In this document: positions 1-8,657 of the stretch, one piece after another
How the letters are laid out: each line of letters begins with the position of its first letter
Position numbering within the stretch: the first letter of the stretch is position 1
Assembly: GCF_000738775.1 (NCBI RefSeq)
Contig: NZ_JPOC01000073.1
Span: 1 to 50,091, forward strand
DNA length: 50,091 nt
Reading direction: 5' to 3'
Source of the DNA: Prescottella defluvii
GTDB lineage: Bacteria; Actinomycetota; Actinomycetes; Mycobacteriales; Mycobacteriaceae
Program-made: the position numbers and the translations under genes
Notes under the pieces: generated by a model
Told to the model about the DNA's origin: nothing
What the model saw: the letters and a program-made list of their open reading frames with translations, nothing else
Database searches by the model: none

Positions 1-15
1 AAGGAAGAATCAGCT

Positions 16-927
16 GTGAGCAACACCGACACCACCCCCACTATCGGCACTACCGGCACTGCACGCGTGAAGCGGGGCATGGCCGAGATGCTCAAGGGCG
101 GCGTCATCATGGACGTGGTCACCGCCGAGCAGGCCAAGATCGCCGAGGACGCCGGCGCCGTCGCCGTCATGGCCCTCGAGCGGGTCCCGGCCGACATCCG
201 CGCCCAGGGCGGCGTCTCGCGCATGTCCGACCCCGACATGATCGACAGCATCATCGAGGCCGTCTCCATCCCCGTCATGGCCAAGGCCCGCATCGGCCAC
301 TTCGTCGAGGCCCAGATCCTGCAGTCCCTCGGCGTCGACTACGTCGACGAGTCCGAGGTCCTCACCCCCGCCGACTTCGAGAACCACATCGACAAGTTCT
401 CGTTCACCGTCCCGTTCGTGTGCGGCGCCACCAACCTCGGCGAGGCCCTGCGCCGCATCAACGAGGGCGCCGCGATGATCCGCTCCAAGGGCGAGGCCGG
501 CACCGGAGACGTCTCCAACGCCACCACCCACATGCGCAAGATCCGCCAGGAGATCCGCCGCCTGACCTCGCTGCCCGAGGACGAACTGTACGTCGCGGCC
601 AAGGAACTGCAGGCCCCCTACGACCTCGTCGTCGAGGTCGCCAAGGCCGGCAAGCTCCCCGTCACCCTGTTCACCGCCGGCGGCATCGCCACCCCCGCCG
701 ACGCGGCGATGATGATGCAGCTCGGCGCCGAGGGCGTGTTCGTCGGCTCCGGCATCTTCAAGTCCGGCAACCCCGCCGAGCGGGCCGCCGCGATCGTCAA
801 GGCCACCACCTTCCACGACGACCCCGACGTCCTCGCGAAGGTCTCCCGCGGCCTCGGCGAGGCCATGGTCGGCATCAACGTCGACGAGCTCCCCCAGCCG
901 CACCGCCTCTCCGAGCGCGGCTGGTGA
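16..927 (+). CDS. pdxS: Pyridoxal 5'-phosphate synthase subunit PdxS
   Basis: This is the synthase subunit of the DXP-independent vitamin B6 pathway. It makes PLP from ribose 5-phosphate, glyceraldehyde 3-phosphate and ammonia supplied by the PdxT glutaminase. The 303-residue length is normal for the family. Visible landmarks are D33, K90 in [10 protein letters not shown] and K158 in SKGEAGTG, matching the substrate-binding Asp and the two Schiff-base lysines of Bacillus PdxS, and the phosphate-binding [12 protein letters not shown] stretch. The GTG start is set by AAGGAAG at 1-7, eight bases upstream. No pdxT follows: the next gene is convergent and unrelated, so the glutaminase partner must be encoded upstream of the window or elsewhere. 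The upstream promoter is outside the window. Confidence 0.97.
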   Translation: MSNTDTTPTIGTTGTARVKRGMAEMLKGGVIMDVVTAEQAKIAEDAGAVAVMALERVPADIRAQGGVSRMSDPDMIDSIIEAVSIPVMAKARIGHFVEAQILQSLGVDYVDESEVLTPADFENHIDKFSFTVPFVCGATNLGEALRRINEGAAMIRSKGEAGTGDVSNATTHMRKIRQEIRRLTSLPEDELYVAAKELQAPYDLVVEVAKAGKLPVTLFTAGGIATPADAAMMMQLGAEGVFVGSGIFKSGNPAERAAAIVKATTFHDDPDVLAKVSRGLGEAMVGINVDELPQPHRLSERGW

Positions 928-941
928 TGTGAGAACCGGCT

Positions 942-978
942 CGCGGGCGCCGCGTACCCCCGACGCGCGGCGCCCGCG
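942..978 (+). terminator. Terminator hairpin after pdxS
   Basis: A perfect 13-base stem, CGCGGGCGCCGCG at 942-954 paired with 966-978, has an 11-base loop. A pyrimidine-rich CCTTCCCTTT follows on the plus strand. It lies between the convergent pdxS and fucosidase stop codons and probably serves pdxS. Confidence 0.75.
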
Positions 979-1006
979 GGCCTTCCCTTTCGGGGCGGCC
1001 GGCCGA

Positions 1007-2464
1007 TCAGCCGGCTGCACCCGACAATCGCAGCACGTGGGTGGCCGAGACAGGGACCTGCGGCGGAAGTTCGACAGAGAGCTCACCGTCGCTCGCCGAG
1101 AAGTCCAGTGCGGCGGGGACACCGAGCAGTTCGACCCGGCCCACGCCGCGCAGATCGACTCCGCGCAGCGTGAAACGCCGGGTTCCGGGTAGGTCCAGCA
1201 GGAACACGAAGACATCGGTCCCCTGGCGGGTGTATCGAACCTGCGTGCCCTCCGATGTCGTACCGGCCGCGGTCGTCCACGGCCGACTGCCGATCACCGC
1301 GTCCCGGTTGACCGCCATCCACTCGCCCAGCCCTCGCAGCGGTGCCTGCTGTTCCTCCGGCACCGTTCCGTCGGCGGCTGGTCCGATTCCGATCAGCAGG
1401 TTGCCGTTCTTGCTGACGATGTCGACGAACGAGCGGATCAGTTCGGTGGCGGTGACGATGTCTTCCGGACGCTCGTTCCGGTTGGCAGCGAACGAATGGC
1501 CCACGCCGCGAGTCGATTCCCACTTCTCTGCGACGGCGGTGTCGAACTGGGCGTACTCCGGGCTCCGAAAGTCGTAGTGCGGCGACGTCGGGAAGACGAG
1601 TTCCTTCCTGTCGTCCGGCAGAAAGCGCCACGCCCGCTGCGCCAGCTCTCCGGCGCCGCGCAGCAGCGACTCGGAAAGCTTGTCCCGCTTCGTATCCTGC
1701 TCGGCCCACCGATCGTTGACCACGCCGTCGTCGACGGTGTTGTAGTAATACGCGAACAGCCCCGCCAGGTTTCCGCCGGCGGGCCAGCAGATGTCGTTCC
1801 ACAGCACCGAGGGTCCGTAGCGGTCGATCAGTTCACGCACGTGCGCGGTGGCGTACTCGCGATAGTCGTCTCCGGGCGGGACCGCCAGCGCGAGGTCCGC
1901 CGGGCTGTCCATCAGCGCATCGTTGTACGGCCAGTCGTATCCGCCCGAGTAGTACAGGCCCATGCGCATACCCTGTGCCCGAACGGCATCGGTCAGATCA
2001 CCGACCAGATCCCGCTTCGCGCGATAGGCGCCCTTCCGCGGGTGCGCCAGATCGGACGGCCACAGCGTGAACCCGTCGTGGTGCTTGGTGGTGAGAACGA
2101 CGTAGCCGGCACCGGTCTGCGCACACAACGATGCGAGTGCGTCCAGGTCTGCAGACGACGACTCACGATCGAACTGCTCGACGAATCCGTCGTACGGGTA
2201 CCCGTCGCCGTAGGTGTCGCGATGGTGCCGCTGCGTCGGGCTGCCGTCGATCCGCATCGAGTTGAGGTACCACTCCGCGTACGGATTGTTCCGCAGCATC
2301 CCCTGCGGTCCGCGCTCACGCATCAGCTTCTGGATGTCGTCGACCTGCGGCGCCCAGGCGGGGACGGAGTACAGGCCCCAGTGCACGAAGATGCCCAGTT
2401 TGGCGTCGTCGTACCAACCCGGAAGCGCTCGCCCGGACACCGATTCCCAAGTTGCTTCGAACAT
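1007..2464 (-). CDS. Alpha-L-fucosidase, GH29 family
   Basis: A retaining glycoside hydrolase predicted to release terminal alpha-L-fucose. The N-terminal GWYDDAKLGIFVHWGLYS block, TTKHHDGF near residues 126-132 and LWNDICWP near 222-228 are classic GH29 signatures. D224 in the last motif is the expected nucleophile. I chose the ATG at 2464 over the one at 2470 because the Shine-Dalgarno GAGGAG then has an eight-base spacing. That gives 485 residues. There is no signal peptide, so the enzyme should be cytosolic and act on imported fucosides. It lies 42 bases downstream of the NERD-helicase gene on the same strand, so the two could share a transcript, but no functional link is obvious. No sugar transporter is adjacent. 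Confidence 0.93.
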   Translation of the reverse strand: MFEATWESVSGRALPGWYDDAKLGIFVHWGLYSVPAWAPQVDDIQKLMRERGPQGMLRNNPYAEWYLNSMRIDGSPTQRHHRDTYGDGYPYDGFVEQFDRESSSADLDALASLCAQTGAGYVVLTTKHHDGFTLWPSDLAHPRKGAYRAKRDLVGDLTDAVRAQGMRMGLYYSGGYDWPYNDALMDSPADLALAVPPGDDYREYATAHVRELIDRYGPSVLWNDICWPAGGNLAGLFAYYYNTVDDGVVNDRWAEQDTKRDKLSESLLRGAGELAQRAWRFLPDDRKELVFPTSPHYDFRSPEYAQFDTAVAEKWESTRGVGHSFAANRNERPEDIVTATELIRSFVDIVSKNGNLLIGIGPAADGTVPEEQQAPLRGLGEWMAVNRDAVIGSRPWTTAAGTTSEGTQVRYTRQGTDVFVFLLDLPGTRRFTLRGVDLRGVGRVELLGVPAALDFSASDGELSVELPPQVPVSATHVLRLSGAAG

Positions 2465-2506
2465 CGTCATCTCTCCTCGAAATTGGTCGATCGTGCCCCG
2501 CGGCGG

Positions 2507-4153
2507 TCAGATGCCCAGTCGCCGGGCCAGTTCGGAACCCCCGACGCGCGTGATCAGTTCGGGGTCGCCGCACACGACCAGCTGATCGCGAGCCCGCGAG
2601 AGCCCCACGTACAGTCGCTCTCGCGAACGCTCTTGCACCACAGTCTCGTTCACTGCCAGCACGACGGCGCGGCGCTCCAGACCCTTGAACCCGAGAACGT
2701 GCCCGTAGAACACCTGGTCAGCGTCCCAGAAGCTCTTCCAGTACTCCTCGCTGCCCTGCTGCTGCCGCGACACCTGTTCGGGATGCCTGCTCCCGGTGGT
2801 CAGCAGCGCCACGTCCTCCGGGCGCCACCCCTCGTCCATCAGTGCGTCGATCTGGTCGTCGGCGACCGTGAGAGCGTCGCCTGACGTGCAGGGGACGAAG
2901 CGGACCTCCGGGCCGTCGCCGCCGAGCAGCTTCATCCGCTGTCCGACGAGCGAGGTGAACGATCCGGCGATCTGCCTCGTGTTGCGCAGGTTCTGGTCGA
3001 GCACCAGCGGCACCAACTGGACCGGCGGCACGCCCTGCCGGTCGAAAACCCGCTGTCCCTCGTCGCTGAAGACGAAGATGCCGCCGTCGTCCTCGTCGCC
3101 CAGCGCGGCGAGTAACGGTTCCCACCAGGCATCTGCGAAGTCCTGCGCCTCGTCGACGACGACCGCGTCGAATCGCTGCTCCGGCGGGAGCTCCGCCGCG
3201 AGCGCCGCCATCTGGCGGGGCAGGTCGTGCTCCCAGAAGCGGACGGTGTCGGCGGTGCGGATGCTCTCGTCCGGGCCGTCCGGCGCACCCCACTGTTGGC
3301 CGAGCGCATGGAACTCACCGACATAGGCGGGTCGGTGTTTGCGCGGCCAGGTCTCGGTGAGCCGCTGGAGGTACGACGCCAGCCCGTGCGAATAACAGAT
3401 CAGCGCAACCCGCTGCCCCGACTTCGCCAGCCGCCGCGCCTGTTCCACCGCGAGGAAGGTCTTGCCGCTGCCGGCACCACCCCGCACCTCGACCCGACGG
3501 AGCAGCCGGATCGCGTCGAGGACGACGGCCTGCTGCGCGGTGAGTGCATCGGCGGCGTCCTCGTTCGCCATCGCCCGCGCCACGACGTCACGCTGCGGCA
3601 GCCCCCGTCCGGACAGCGCGTCCGCGAGTTGGTCGATCCCGTCCCCGCCGAGATCGGGACGCCCCATCTGGTTCTTGACCAGGACCTTCCCCAGCCGCTG
3701 CGCCAACTGATCGAGTTCCGTGCGGTCGACGACCTTCCAGCGCGGGCACTCGGGCAGCGCGAACTCCTGCGGGATCACCGCGTTCGGGAACACCACCATG
3801 TGGTCCCAGTGCACCCGGCCGTGGCTCCACCGCGGGTCGCTCTCGACGAAACTCCGCAGCGCGTAACACGATTCCCGCACCTGCCGCACGGGCTCGATCA
3901 CGGCCGGTCCGCGGCGGCGCTGCTGGATCCAGTCGGTCCCGTCGTGCCAGATCTCGCCGCCCTTGACCTCGAGACAGACGATCCCCCGTTCGGTCGCGAC
4001 GAGGAAGTCCACCTCGTGGTCCTTGAGGTGATCGGTGACCCGCTTCCCGGCCACGACCAGGTCGCCGTCCCCGAGTTGCGCAAGCAACGCGTCCCACACC
4101 CGTTCCTCGGACGGGTTCTGCAGGACCGGTTCGTCCGGAATACGCAAAGGCAT
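2507..4153 (-). CDS. NERD nuclease domain fused to UvrD-like SF1 helicase
   Basis: A 548-residue fusion. Residues about 10-120 form a NERD (nuclease-related, PD-(D/E)XK) domain, with D49 and E62-V-K64 as candidate catalytic residues. Residues about 200-548 form an SF1 helicase: Walker A GGAGSGKT at 225-232, Walker B/motif II VVVDEAQDF at 331-339 and motif VI YVGLSRARDQL at 515-525. The helicase part is short, without the large UvrD inserts. Such proteins are presumed to unwind and cut DNA in repair or defence, but this one's substrate cannot be read from sequence. The start lacks a clear Shine-Dalgarno. The neighbour upstream, 76 bases away on the same strand, is an unknown helical protein. 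Confidence 0.9.
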   Translation of the reverse strand: MPLRIPDEPVLQNPSEERVWDALLAQLGDGDLVVAGKRVTDHLKDHEVDFLVATERGIVCLEVKGGEIWHDGTDWIQQRRRGPAVIEPVRQVRESCYALRSFVESDPRWSHGRVHWDHMVVFPNAVIPQEFALPECPRWKVVDRTELDQLAQRLGKVLVKNQMGRPDLGGDGIDQLADALSGRGLPQRDVVARAMANEDAADALTAQQAVVLDAIRLLRRVEVRGGAGSGKTFLAVEQARRLAKSGQRVALICYSHGLASYLQRLTETWPRKHRPAYVGEFHALGQQWGAPDGPDESIRTADTVRFWEHDLPRQMAALAAELPPEQRFDAVVVDEAQDFADAWWEPLLAALGDEDDGGIFVFSDEGQRVFDRQGVPPVQLVPLVLDQNLRNTRQIAGSFTSLVGQRMKLLGGDGPEVRFVPCTSGDALTVADDQIDALMDEGWRPEDVALLTTGSRHPEQVSRQQQGSEEYWKSFWDADQVFYGHVLGFKGLERRAVVLAVNETVVQERSRERLYVGLSRARDQLVVCGDPELITRVGGSELARRLGI

Positions 4154-4173
4154 GCCGACAGCTTGGCATGCCG
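4149..4173. repeat. Twin GGCATGCCG repeat at the NERD-helicase start
   Basis: GGCATGCCG occurs at 4149-4157 and again at 4165-4173, a 16-base period. The inner octamer is itself a palindrome. The first copy contains the start codon of the NERD-helicase gene (4151-4153, minus strand). It could be an operator or chance; no regulator is identified. Confidence 0.4.
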
Positions 4174-4229
4174 TGGCCCGCTACCGGGATCGCAACCGGA
4201 AGACCCGGGTCTCCCCGACCGCCCGAACC

Positions 4230-5408
4230 CTACTGCGCCCCACGCGCAGTCAGCGCCGCGATGTCGCCACCCAGGGTGCTGCGGAAGGTGCCGAGCAGTT
4301 CCTCGACCTCGCCCAGCTGGTCCCCCACCTGGTGGGTGTTCGCCGCGGACAGTTCCCGGTTGCCCGAACGCGCGATCAGGTCGTCGATCCGGGTGTCGAG
4401 GCTGGTGGCCCACCGCATCGACGCCATCGCGCGCAGCTGGGTCTCGGCCTGCGACAACAGATCCCCGATCCGGGCGAGCGAGGCAACCCGGTCGACCAAC
4501 TGGTCCCACACCGGCTCGAGGGCCTCCCGCCGCAACGCCACGTGCCCGCGAGCCTCGGGCGTCGAGGCGGCCGCGTCGTCGAGTTCGCCGACGATGCCGC
4601 GCAGCGCGACGGTGTCGACGGCGATCTGGGTCAGTTCGTCGGCGAGGTCGAGTTGGGCGCGCTGGATCGAGAAATACTCCGAGTGCCACGCCGCCGACCC
4701 CTCGATCCGGTCGTACAGCGTGCCGGCGAGGAACAGCAGGGTGTCGTACCGGTCCGCGAACCGGTCATCGTCCGGCGCCGCCGCGCGTTCGAGCGCTTCG
4801 GCTGCCCGACGGCCCGCGTCCTGCGCCCGCGTGCTGTCGGACACCCGCAGGACCCGCGCCGCCGTCCCCTCGAGCACCGCGTTGCGCACCTCGTGCAGGT
4901 GCGGCCGCGGCACCGGCAGCGGCGCCGGGGTGCGGGTGAGCGCGTCGAACAGCGCGTCACGCTGCCCGGGATCGAGATGGATGCCGTCGCGCCGCTCACG
5001 CCGGATGGCCCGCACGCCGCCGGCGTAGTGGGCCCCGGACAGCGTCATCGCCGACCGCAGGCCGTCCAGCCGCTTGCCCAGCTCGGCGGCCCGGTACCGG
5101 TAGGCGAGCTGCGCCGGACCGGGACGCATGGCCCCGGCCCGGCGCAGGACCCGTGCGTGCTCGTCCGCGAGCAGGCGAAGCTCACCGAACCCGCCGATCG
5201 ACGGCAGCGCGCGCCCACCGCGCCGACGGGCCGCGACGATCTGCCGGGTGGCGCCGTCGAGCCGGCCGGCCGCGATCAGCACCGCCGCGGCGTCCGAGAG
5301 CGGCGGGTGCCTACCCTCCAGCCGCGCGCGCTCGCACCAGCTGCGGACCTGGTCGTCGATGCGCGCGCGGCGTTCGGTCACACCGGGGAACCGATCGGGA
5401 ACGGGCAT
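4230..5408 (-). CDS. Unknown helical protein, 392 residues
   Basis: I do not recognise a family. The protein is almost entirely predicted helix, rich in Ala, Arg, Leu and Glu, with long heptad-like stretches (residues about 200-390) compatible with coiled coils. It has no signal peptide, membrane segment, nucleotide-binding loop or cysteine pair. The start is firm: AGGAGG sits four bases before the ATG. Codon usage looks like its neighbours, so the frame is credible. It lies 76 bases upstream of the NERD-helicase gene on the same strand, suggesting possible co-transcription. A structural or scaffolding role beside the helicase is only a guess. Confidence 0.75.
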   Translation of the reverse strand: MPVPDRFPGVTERRARIDDQVRSWCERARLEGRHPPLSDAAAVLIAAGRLDGATRQIVAARRRGGRALPSIGGFGELRLLADEHARVLRRAGAMRPGPAQLAYRYRAAELGKRLDGLRSAMTLSGAHYAGGVRAIRRERRDGIHLDPGQRDALFDALTRTPAPLPVPRPHLHEVRNAVLEGTAARVLRVSDSTRAQDAGRRAAEALERAAAPDDDRFADRYDTLLFLAGTLYDRIEGSAAWHSEYFSIQRAQLDLADELTQIAVDTVALRGIVGELDDAAASTPEARGHVALRREALEPVWDQLVDRVASLARIGDLLSQAETQLRAMASMRWATSLDTRIDDLIARSGNRELSAANTHQVGDQLGEVEELLGTFRSTLGGDIAALTARGAQ

Positions 5409-5469
5409 GGTGCCTCCTCGAGGAGCCGTCTGCCCACCACTGTTCCAGAAATTCGGCGCCCCGTCGGGC

Positions 5470-6333
5470 TCACTCGATGACGGCGTCTGAGAATACCGGC
5501 GGATTGCCGAGGAACTGCCGGTGCGACGGCGGCTGCTTCCCCTCGAGGTCCTTGACGCCGAGTTCCTCCGCGACCTCGGCGCCGACCAGCACCTGGCCGC
5601 TGCGCTTCATCAGCTGAGGATCGCGGGCGAGGGCGTCGATGACGCGTCCAGGGAACTCCGCGGACTCGGCGGTCGCCGCCAGCCCGTCGTATGCGCCCGG
5701 GTTCGCATCGAAGCCCGCCTTCGTGCGCTCGGTCATGAGCAGACCCATCCAGAGCGAGACGACCGCGACGTTGAACGGCCGGAAGTCGACGGCCATGTCG
5801 TGGGCCATCTTGTCGACTGCGGCCTTGCCGGCGCCGTACGCGGGTCCGTGCATGTAGCAGGTGCCACCGAACGACGACGTGTTCACGACCAGGCCCTCAC
5901 CGTTGGCGGCGAGCAGCGGCGCGGCGTAGTAGCTCGAGACGTAGCTCGACCGCATGCCGACGTCCAGCACGTCGAGCAGCGAGAGTGACTTCTCCCAGAA
6001 CGGACCCTTCTTGGTGAGCTCGTCCGGCACGTTCAGCGCGTTGTTGACGAGGATGTCCAGGCGGCCGTGCTCCTCGGCCAGCTGAGCGAAGAACGCCTCG
6101 ACCTGCGTGTCGTCGCTGTGGTCGAGGACCACCGGGACGCCAGTGCCGCCGCGGTGGGTGATCTCCTCGGCCGTCGCGAACACCGTGCCCGGCAGCGGCG
6201 CGTCACCCTCGGTCTGCGTCCGCCCGGTGACGTACACCTTGGCACCGCTCTCGGCGAGTGCCAGCGCGATGCCCTTTCCTGCACCACGGCTCGCGCCCGT
6301 GACCACCACGATCCGATCCGAACTCAGACCCAC
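5470..6333 (-). CDS. Short-chain dehydrogenase/reductase (DHRS1-like)
   Basis: A cytosolic NAD(P)-dependent oxidoreductase of the classical SDR fold. The dinucleotide-binding motif TGASRGAGKG is at residues 12-21, the structural NNAL at 97-100, serine S153/S154 in NTSSFGG, and the catalytic Y166 and K170 in YGAGK. The open frame extends upstream. I place the start at GTG 6333, where GGAG sits six bases before it, giving 287 residues that begin directly at the first beta strand. The C-terminal region about 240-287 is longer than in minimal SDRs and resembles the DHRS1 group. Substrate unknown. It diverges from the CoA-transferase gene. Confidence 0.88.
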   Translation of the reverse strand: MGLSSDRIVVVTGASRGAGKGIALALAESGAKVYVTGRTQTEGDAPLPGTVFATAEEITHRGGTGVPVVLDHSDDTQVEAFFAQLAEEHGRLDILVNNALNVPDELTKKGPFWEKSLSLLDVLDVGMRSSYVSSYYAAPLLAANGEGLVVNTSSFGGTCYMHGPAYGAGKAAVDKMAHDMAVDFRPFNVAVVSLWMGLLMTERTKAGFDANPGAYDGLAATAESAEFPGRVIDALARDPQLMKRSGQVLVGAEVAEELGVKDLEGKQPPSHRQFLGNPPVFSDAVIE

Positions 6334-6425
6334 TATCAACTCCAACCGTCGTCGGGAGACCACACGGAGGGTGTGGCCCACGTCTCATTCAGCACACCGT
6401 AAGCGTGGGCATCCGTGCATGTCAC

Positions 6426-6442
6426 TTCCCGATGGACGGGAA
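6426..6442. promoter_or_regulatory. TTCCCG-N5-CGGGAA dyad between divergent genes
   Basis: A perfect 6-base inverted repeat with a five-base spacer lies in the 144-base region between the SDR (minus) and the CoA-transferase (plus), 36 bases upstream of the latter's start. Its position suits an operator, but no cognate regulator is adjacent. Confidence 0.35.
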
Positions 6443-6477
6443 AACCAATCCGACGTGGAAACTGCTTGAATCGACAC

Positions 6478-7722
6478 ATGACGCAGGACATCCCGGCGCG
6501 CCCCCACCGACCCCTCGATGGCGTGCGCGTACTCGAACTCGGCAACTACATCGCCGCCCCCACCGCCGGCCGACTGCTGGCCGACTTCGGCGCCGAGGTG
6601 ATCAAGGTCGAGCGTCCCCGCACGGGCGACGAACTGCGCAACTGGCGCCTGTATTCGGGCAGCACGTCGATGCTGTACCGCACGATCAACCGGAACAAGA
6701 AGTCGATCGTGCTGGATCTGCGGTCCGACGAGGGCCGCCGACTGGTGCTGGACCTGGCGGCGAAGTGCGACGTCCTGCTCGAGAACTTCCGGCCCGGCAC
6801 GCTGGAGAAGTGGGGCATCGGGCCCGCGCAGTTGGACGCGGTGAACCCCGGCCTCGTGATCACCCGGATCTCCGCGTTCGGCCAGACCGGCCCCCTCGCC
6901 GAACGTCCCGGATTCGCGGCCGTCGCAGAGGCGCTCGGCGGTTTCCGTGAACTCGTGGGCGACCCGGACCGTCCGCCGGTGCGCGTCGGTGTGTCGATCG
7001 GGGACTCCATCGCCGGCCTCTACGCCGCGTTCGGGTCCGTGATGGCGCTGTTCCAGCGGCAGTCCCGCGTCGGCGAACCGCTCGCGCTGTCGCAGCGGAT
7101 CATCGACGTCGCGCTCAACGAGTCGATCATGTCGATGATGGAGTCCCTCGTCCCGGACTACCTCGCGTACGGGGTCAAGCGTGAGCGGGTCGGCGGCCGG
7201 ATGGAGGGCATCGCGCCGTCCAACGCGTACCCGTGCAGCGACGGCACCAGCATCATCATCTCCGGCAACGGTGACGCGATCTTCCAGCGCTACATGGAGA
7301 CCATCGAACGCCCCGACCTCGCGGCGGACGCGGACCTGCAGACCAACGCCGGACGGTGGGCGCGCCGCGACGAACTCGACGCCGCGATCGGCGCGTGGAC
7401 GTCGCGTCACACGCGCGACGACGCGCTGCGCATCCTCGACGACGCGAACGTCCCGTCCGGCCCGATCTACACCGCCGCCGACATCGTCGACGATGAGCAG
7501 TACAACGCACGCAACATGATCCAGACGTTCGACGTGGACACCGGCGCCGAATCGCCTCAGCCGGTGGGCTTCCCGGGGATCGTGCCGGTGATCGGCGACA
7601 AGTCGCTGCCCATCGACCACGTCGGCCCGGATCTCGGCGAACACACCCGCGAGGTGCTGGCGACCGTGCTCGGCCTGCCCGACGCCGAGATCGACCGGAT
7701 CGTCGCCGAGACGGAGGCCTGA
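6478..7722 (+). CDS. CaiB/BaiF family (type III) CoA-transferase
   Basis: Transfers CoA between an acyl-CoA donor and a carboxylic acid. The family Rossmann start PLDGVRVLELGNYIAAP (residues 12-28), VIKVERP (41-47) and ENFRPGTLEKWG (102-113) are all present. D176 in VSIGDSIAG corresponds to the catalytic aspartate that forms the mixed anhydride (D169 of formyl-CoA transferase). The length of 414 is normal. The longest frame begins at 6415, but the protein family starts near the ATG at 6478. No Shine-Dalgarno is visible there, so the message may be leaderless. The stop codon overlaps the start of the lyase gene (TGATG), so the two are made together and probably act on the same acid. Confidence 0.92.
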   Translation: MTQDIPARPHRPLDGVRVLELGNYIAAPTAGRLLADFGAEVIKVERPRTGDELRNWRLYSGSTSMLYRTINRNKKSIVLDLRSDEGRRLVLDLAAKCDVLLENFRPGTLEKWGIGPAQLDAVNPGLVITRISAFGQTGPLAERPGFAAVAEALGGFRELVGDPDRPPVRVGVSIGDSIAGLYAAFGSVMALFQRQSRVGEPLALSQRIIDVALNESIMSMMESLVPDYLAYGVKRERVGGRMEGIAPSNAYPCSDGTSIIISGNGDAIFQRYMETIERPDLAADADLQTNAGRWARRDELDAAIGAWTSRHTRDDALRILDDANVPSGPIYTAADIVDDEQYNARNMIQTFDVDTGAESPQPVGFPGIVPVIGDKSLPIDHVGPDLGEHTREVLATVLGLPDAEIDRIVAETEA

Positions 7723-8657
7723 TGAGCTACTCCTTTGCACCGCAGTCGATCCTGCGTGACGTCACACTCCGCGACGGACTGCAGCTGACCGGCAAGGTGC
7801 TGCCCACCGAACGCAAACTGGAGATCGCGCGGGGGCTGCTGGCCCTCGGCGTTCCCGAACTCGAGATCGGCTCGATGGCGCGGCCCGATCTGGTGCCGCC
7901 GATGGCGAACACCCTCGAGGTGATCGGCGAACTGACGCCGGAGGAACTCGGCCGCTGCTGGGTGTGGGTGGCCACGCCCCGGCACGTGGAGAAGGCCGCG
8001 GCGGCCGGTGCCCGCAACTTCCAGTACTGCTTCTCGGCGTCGGAGTCGCACAACCGCGCCAACATCGGGCGGTCGACGGACGACAGCCTCGCCGCGATGC
8101 CCACGGCGATCGAGTTGACCCGCGAGGTCGGCGGGCGCATCCAGTTGTGCATCGCGACGTCGTTCACGTGCCCGTTCGAGGGCGAGGTTCCCGTCGAGCG
8201 CGTGCTGGCGATCGCGAACGACCCGCGCGGGGAGGGCGCCGACGACATCGTCCTCGCCGACACCCTCGGCCAGGCCGTGCCCGCGCAGGTGGCCGCGCTG
8301 GTCGGGCGGGTGAAGGCCGAATCGCCGCAGCGCCGCATCGTCTTCCACGGTCACGACACGTGGGGGCTCGGAGTCGCGAACACCCTCGCCGCGATAGGTG
8401 CCGGGGCATCCGTCGTCGACGGCTCGCTCGGCGGACTCGGCGGCTGCCCCTTCGCGCCCGGCGCGAGCGGCAACACCTCCACCGAGGACATCGCCTTCGC
8501 GACCCGCCCCGAATGGCTCACCCCGAGCACCCTCACCGGGCTCGTGGACATCGCCGCACCGATGCTCACGGAACTGGGCGAACCCAACCGCTCCCGCACC
8601 GCGGAGGGAACACGCTCCGAGGCAAGAGCATTCGAGTGGGTGCGGCCGGCCGGCTGA
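7722..8657 (+). CDS. Hydroxymethylglutaryl-CoA lyase family enzyme
   Basis: A TIM-barrel acyl-CoA lyase that cleaves a 3-hydroxy-acyl-CoA such as HMG-CoA to acetyl-CoA and a ketoacid. Visible catalytic parts are R17-D18 in LRDGLQ, the metal-binding H208 and H210 in FHGHDTWG, and the glycine-rich loop GLGGCPFAPGASGN with C241 as the expected active-site cysteine. The length of 311 is standard. The ATG overlaps the CoA-transferase stop by one base and has GGAGG four bases upstream, so translation is coupled. The pairing suggests activation of a free branched hydroxy-acid to its CoA ester and then cleavage. The true substrate (HMG, citramalate-like or other) is inference. Confidence 0.92.
   Translation: MSYSFAPQSILRDVTLRDGLQLTGKVLPTERKLEIARGLLALGVPELEIGSMARPDLVPPMANTLEVIGELTPEELGRCWVWVATPRHVEKAAAAGARNFQYCFSASESHNRANIGRSTDDSLAAMPTAIELTREVGGRIQLCIATSFTCPFEGEVPVERVLAIANDPRGEGADDIVLADTLGQAVPAQVAALVGRVKAESPQRRIVFHGHDTWGLGVANTLAAIGAGASVVDGSLGGLGGCPFAPGASGNTSTEDIAFATRPEWLTPSTLTGLVDIAAPMLTELGEPNRSRTAEGTRSEARAFEWVRPAG

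Noticed and set aside
5414-5425. CTCCTCGAGGAG palindrome over the ribosome site of the unknown helical protein
   Set aside because: It has no loop, so it cannot fold on itself as a useful hairpin, and AGGAGG-containing palindromes arise easily.
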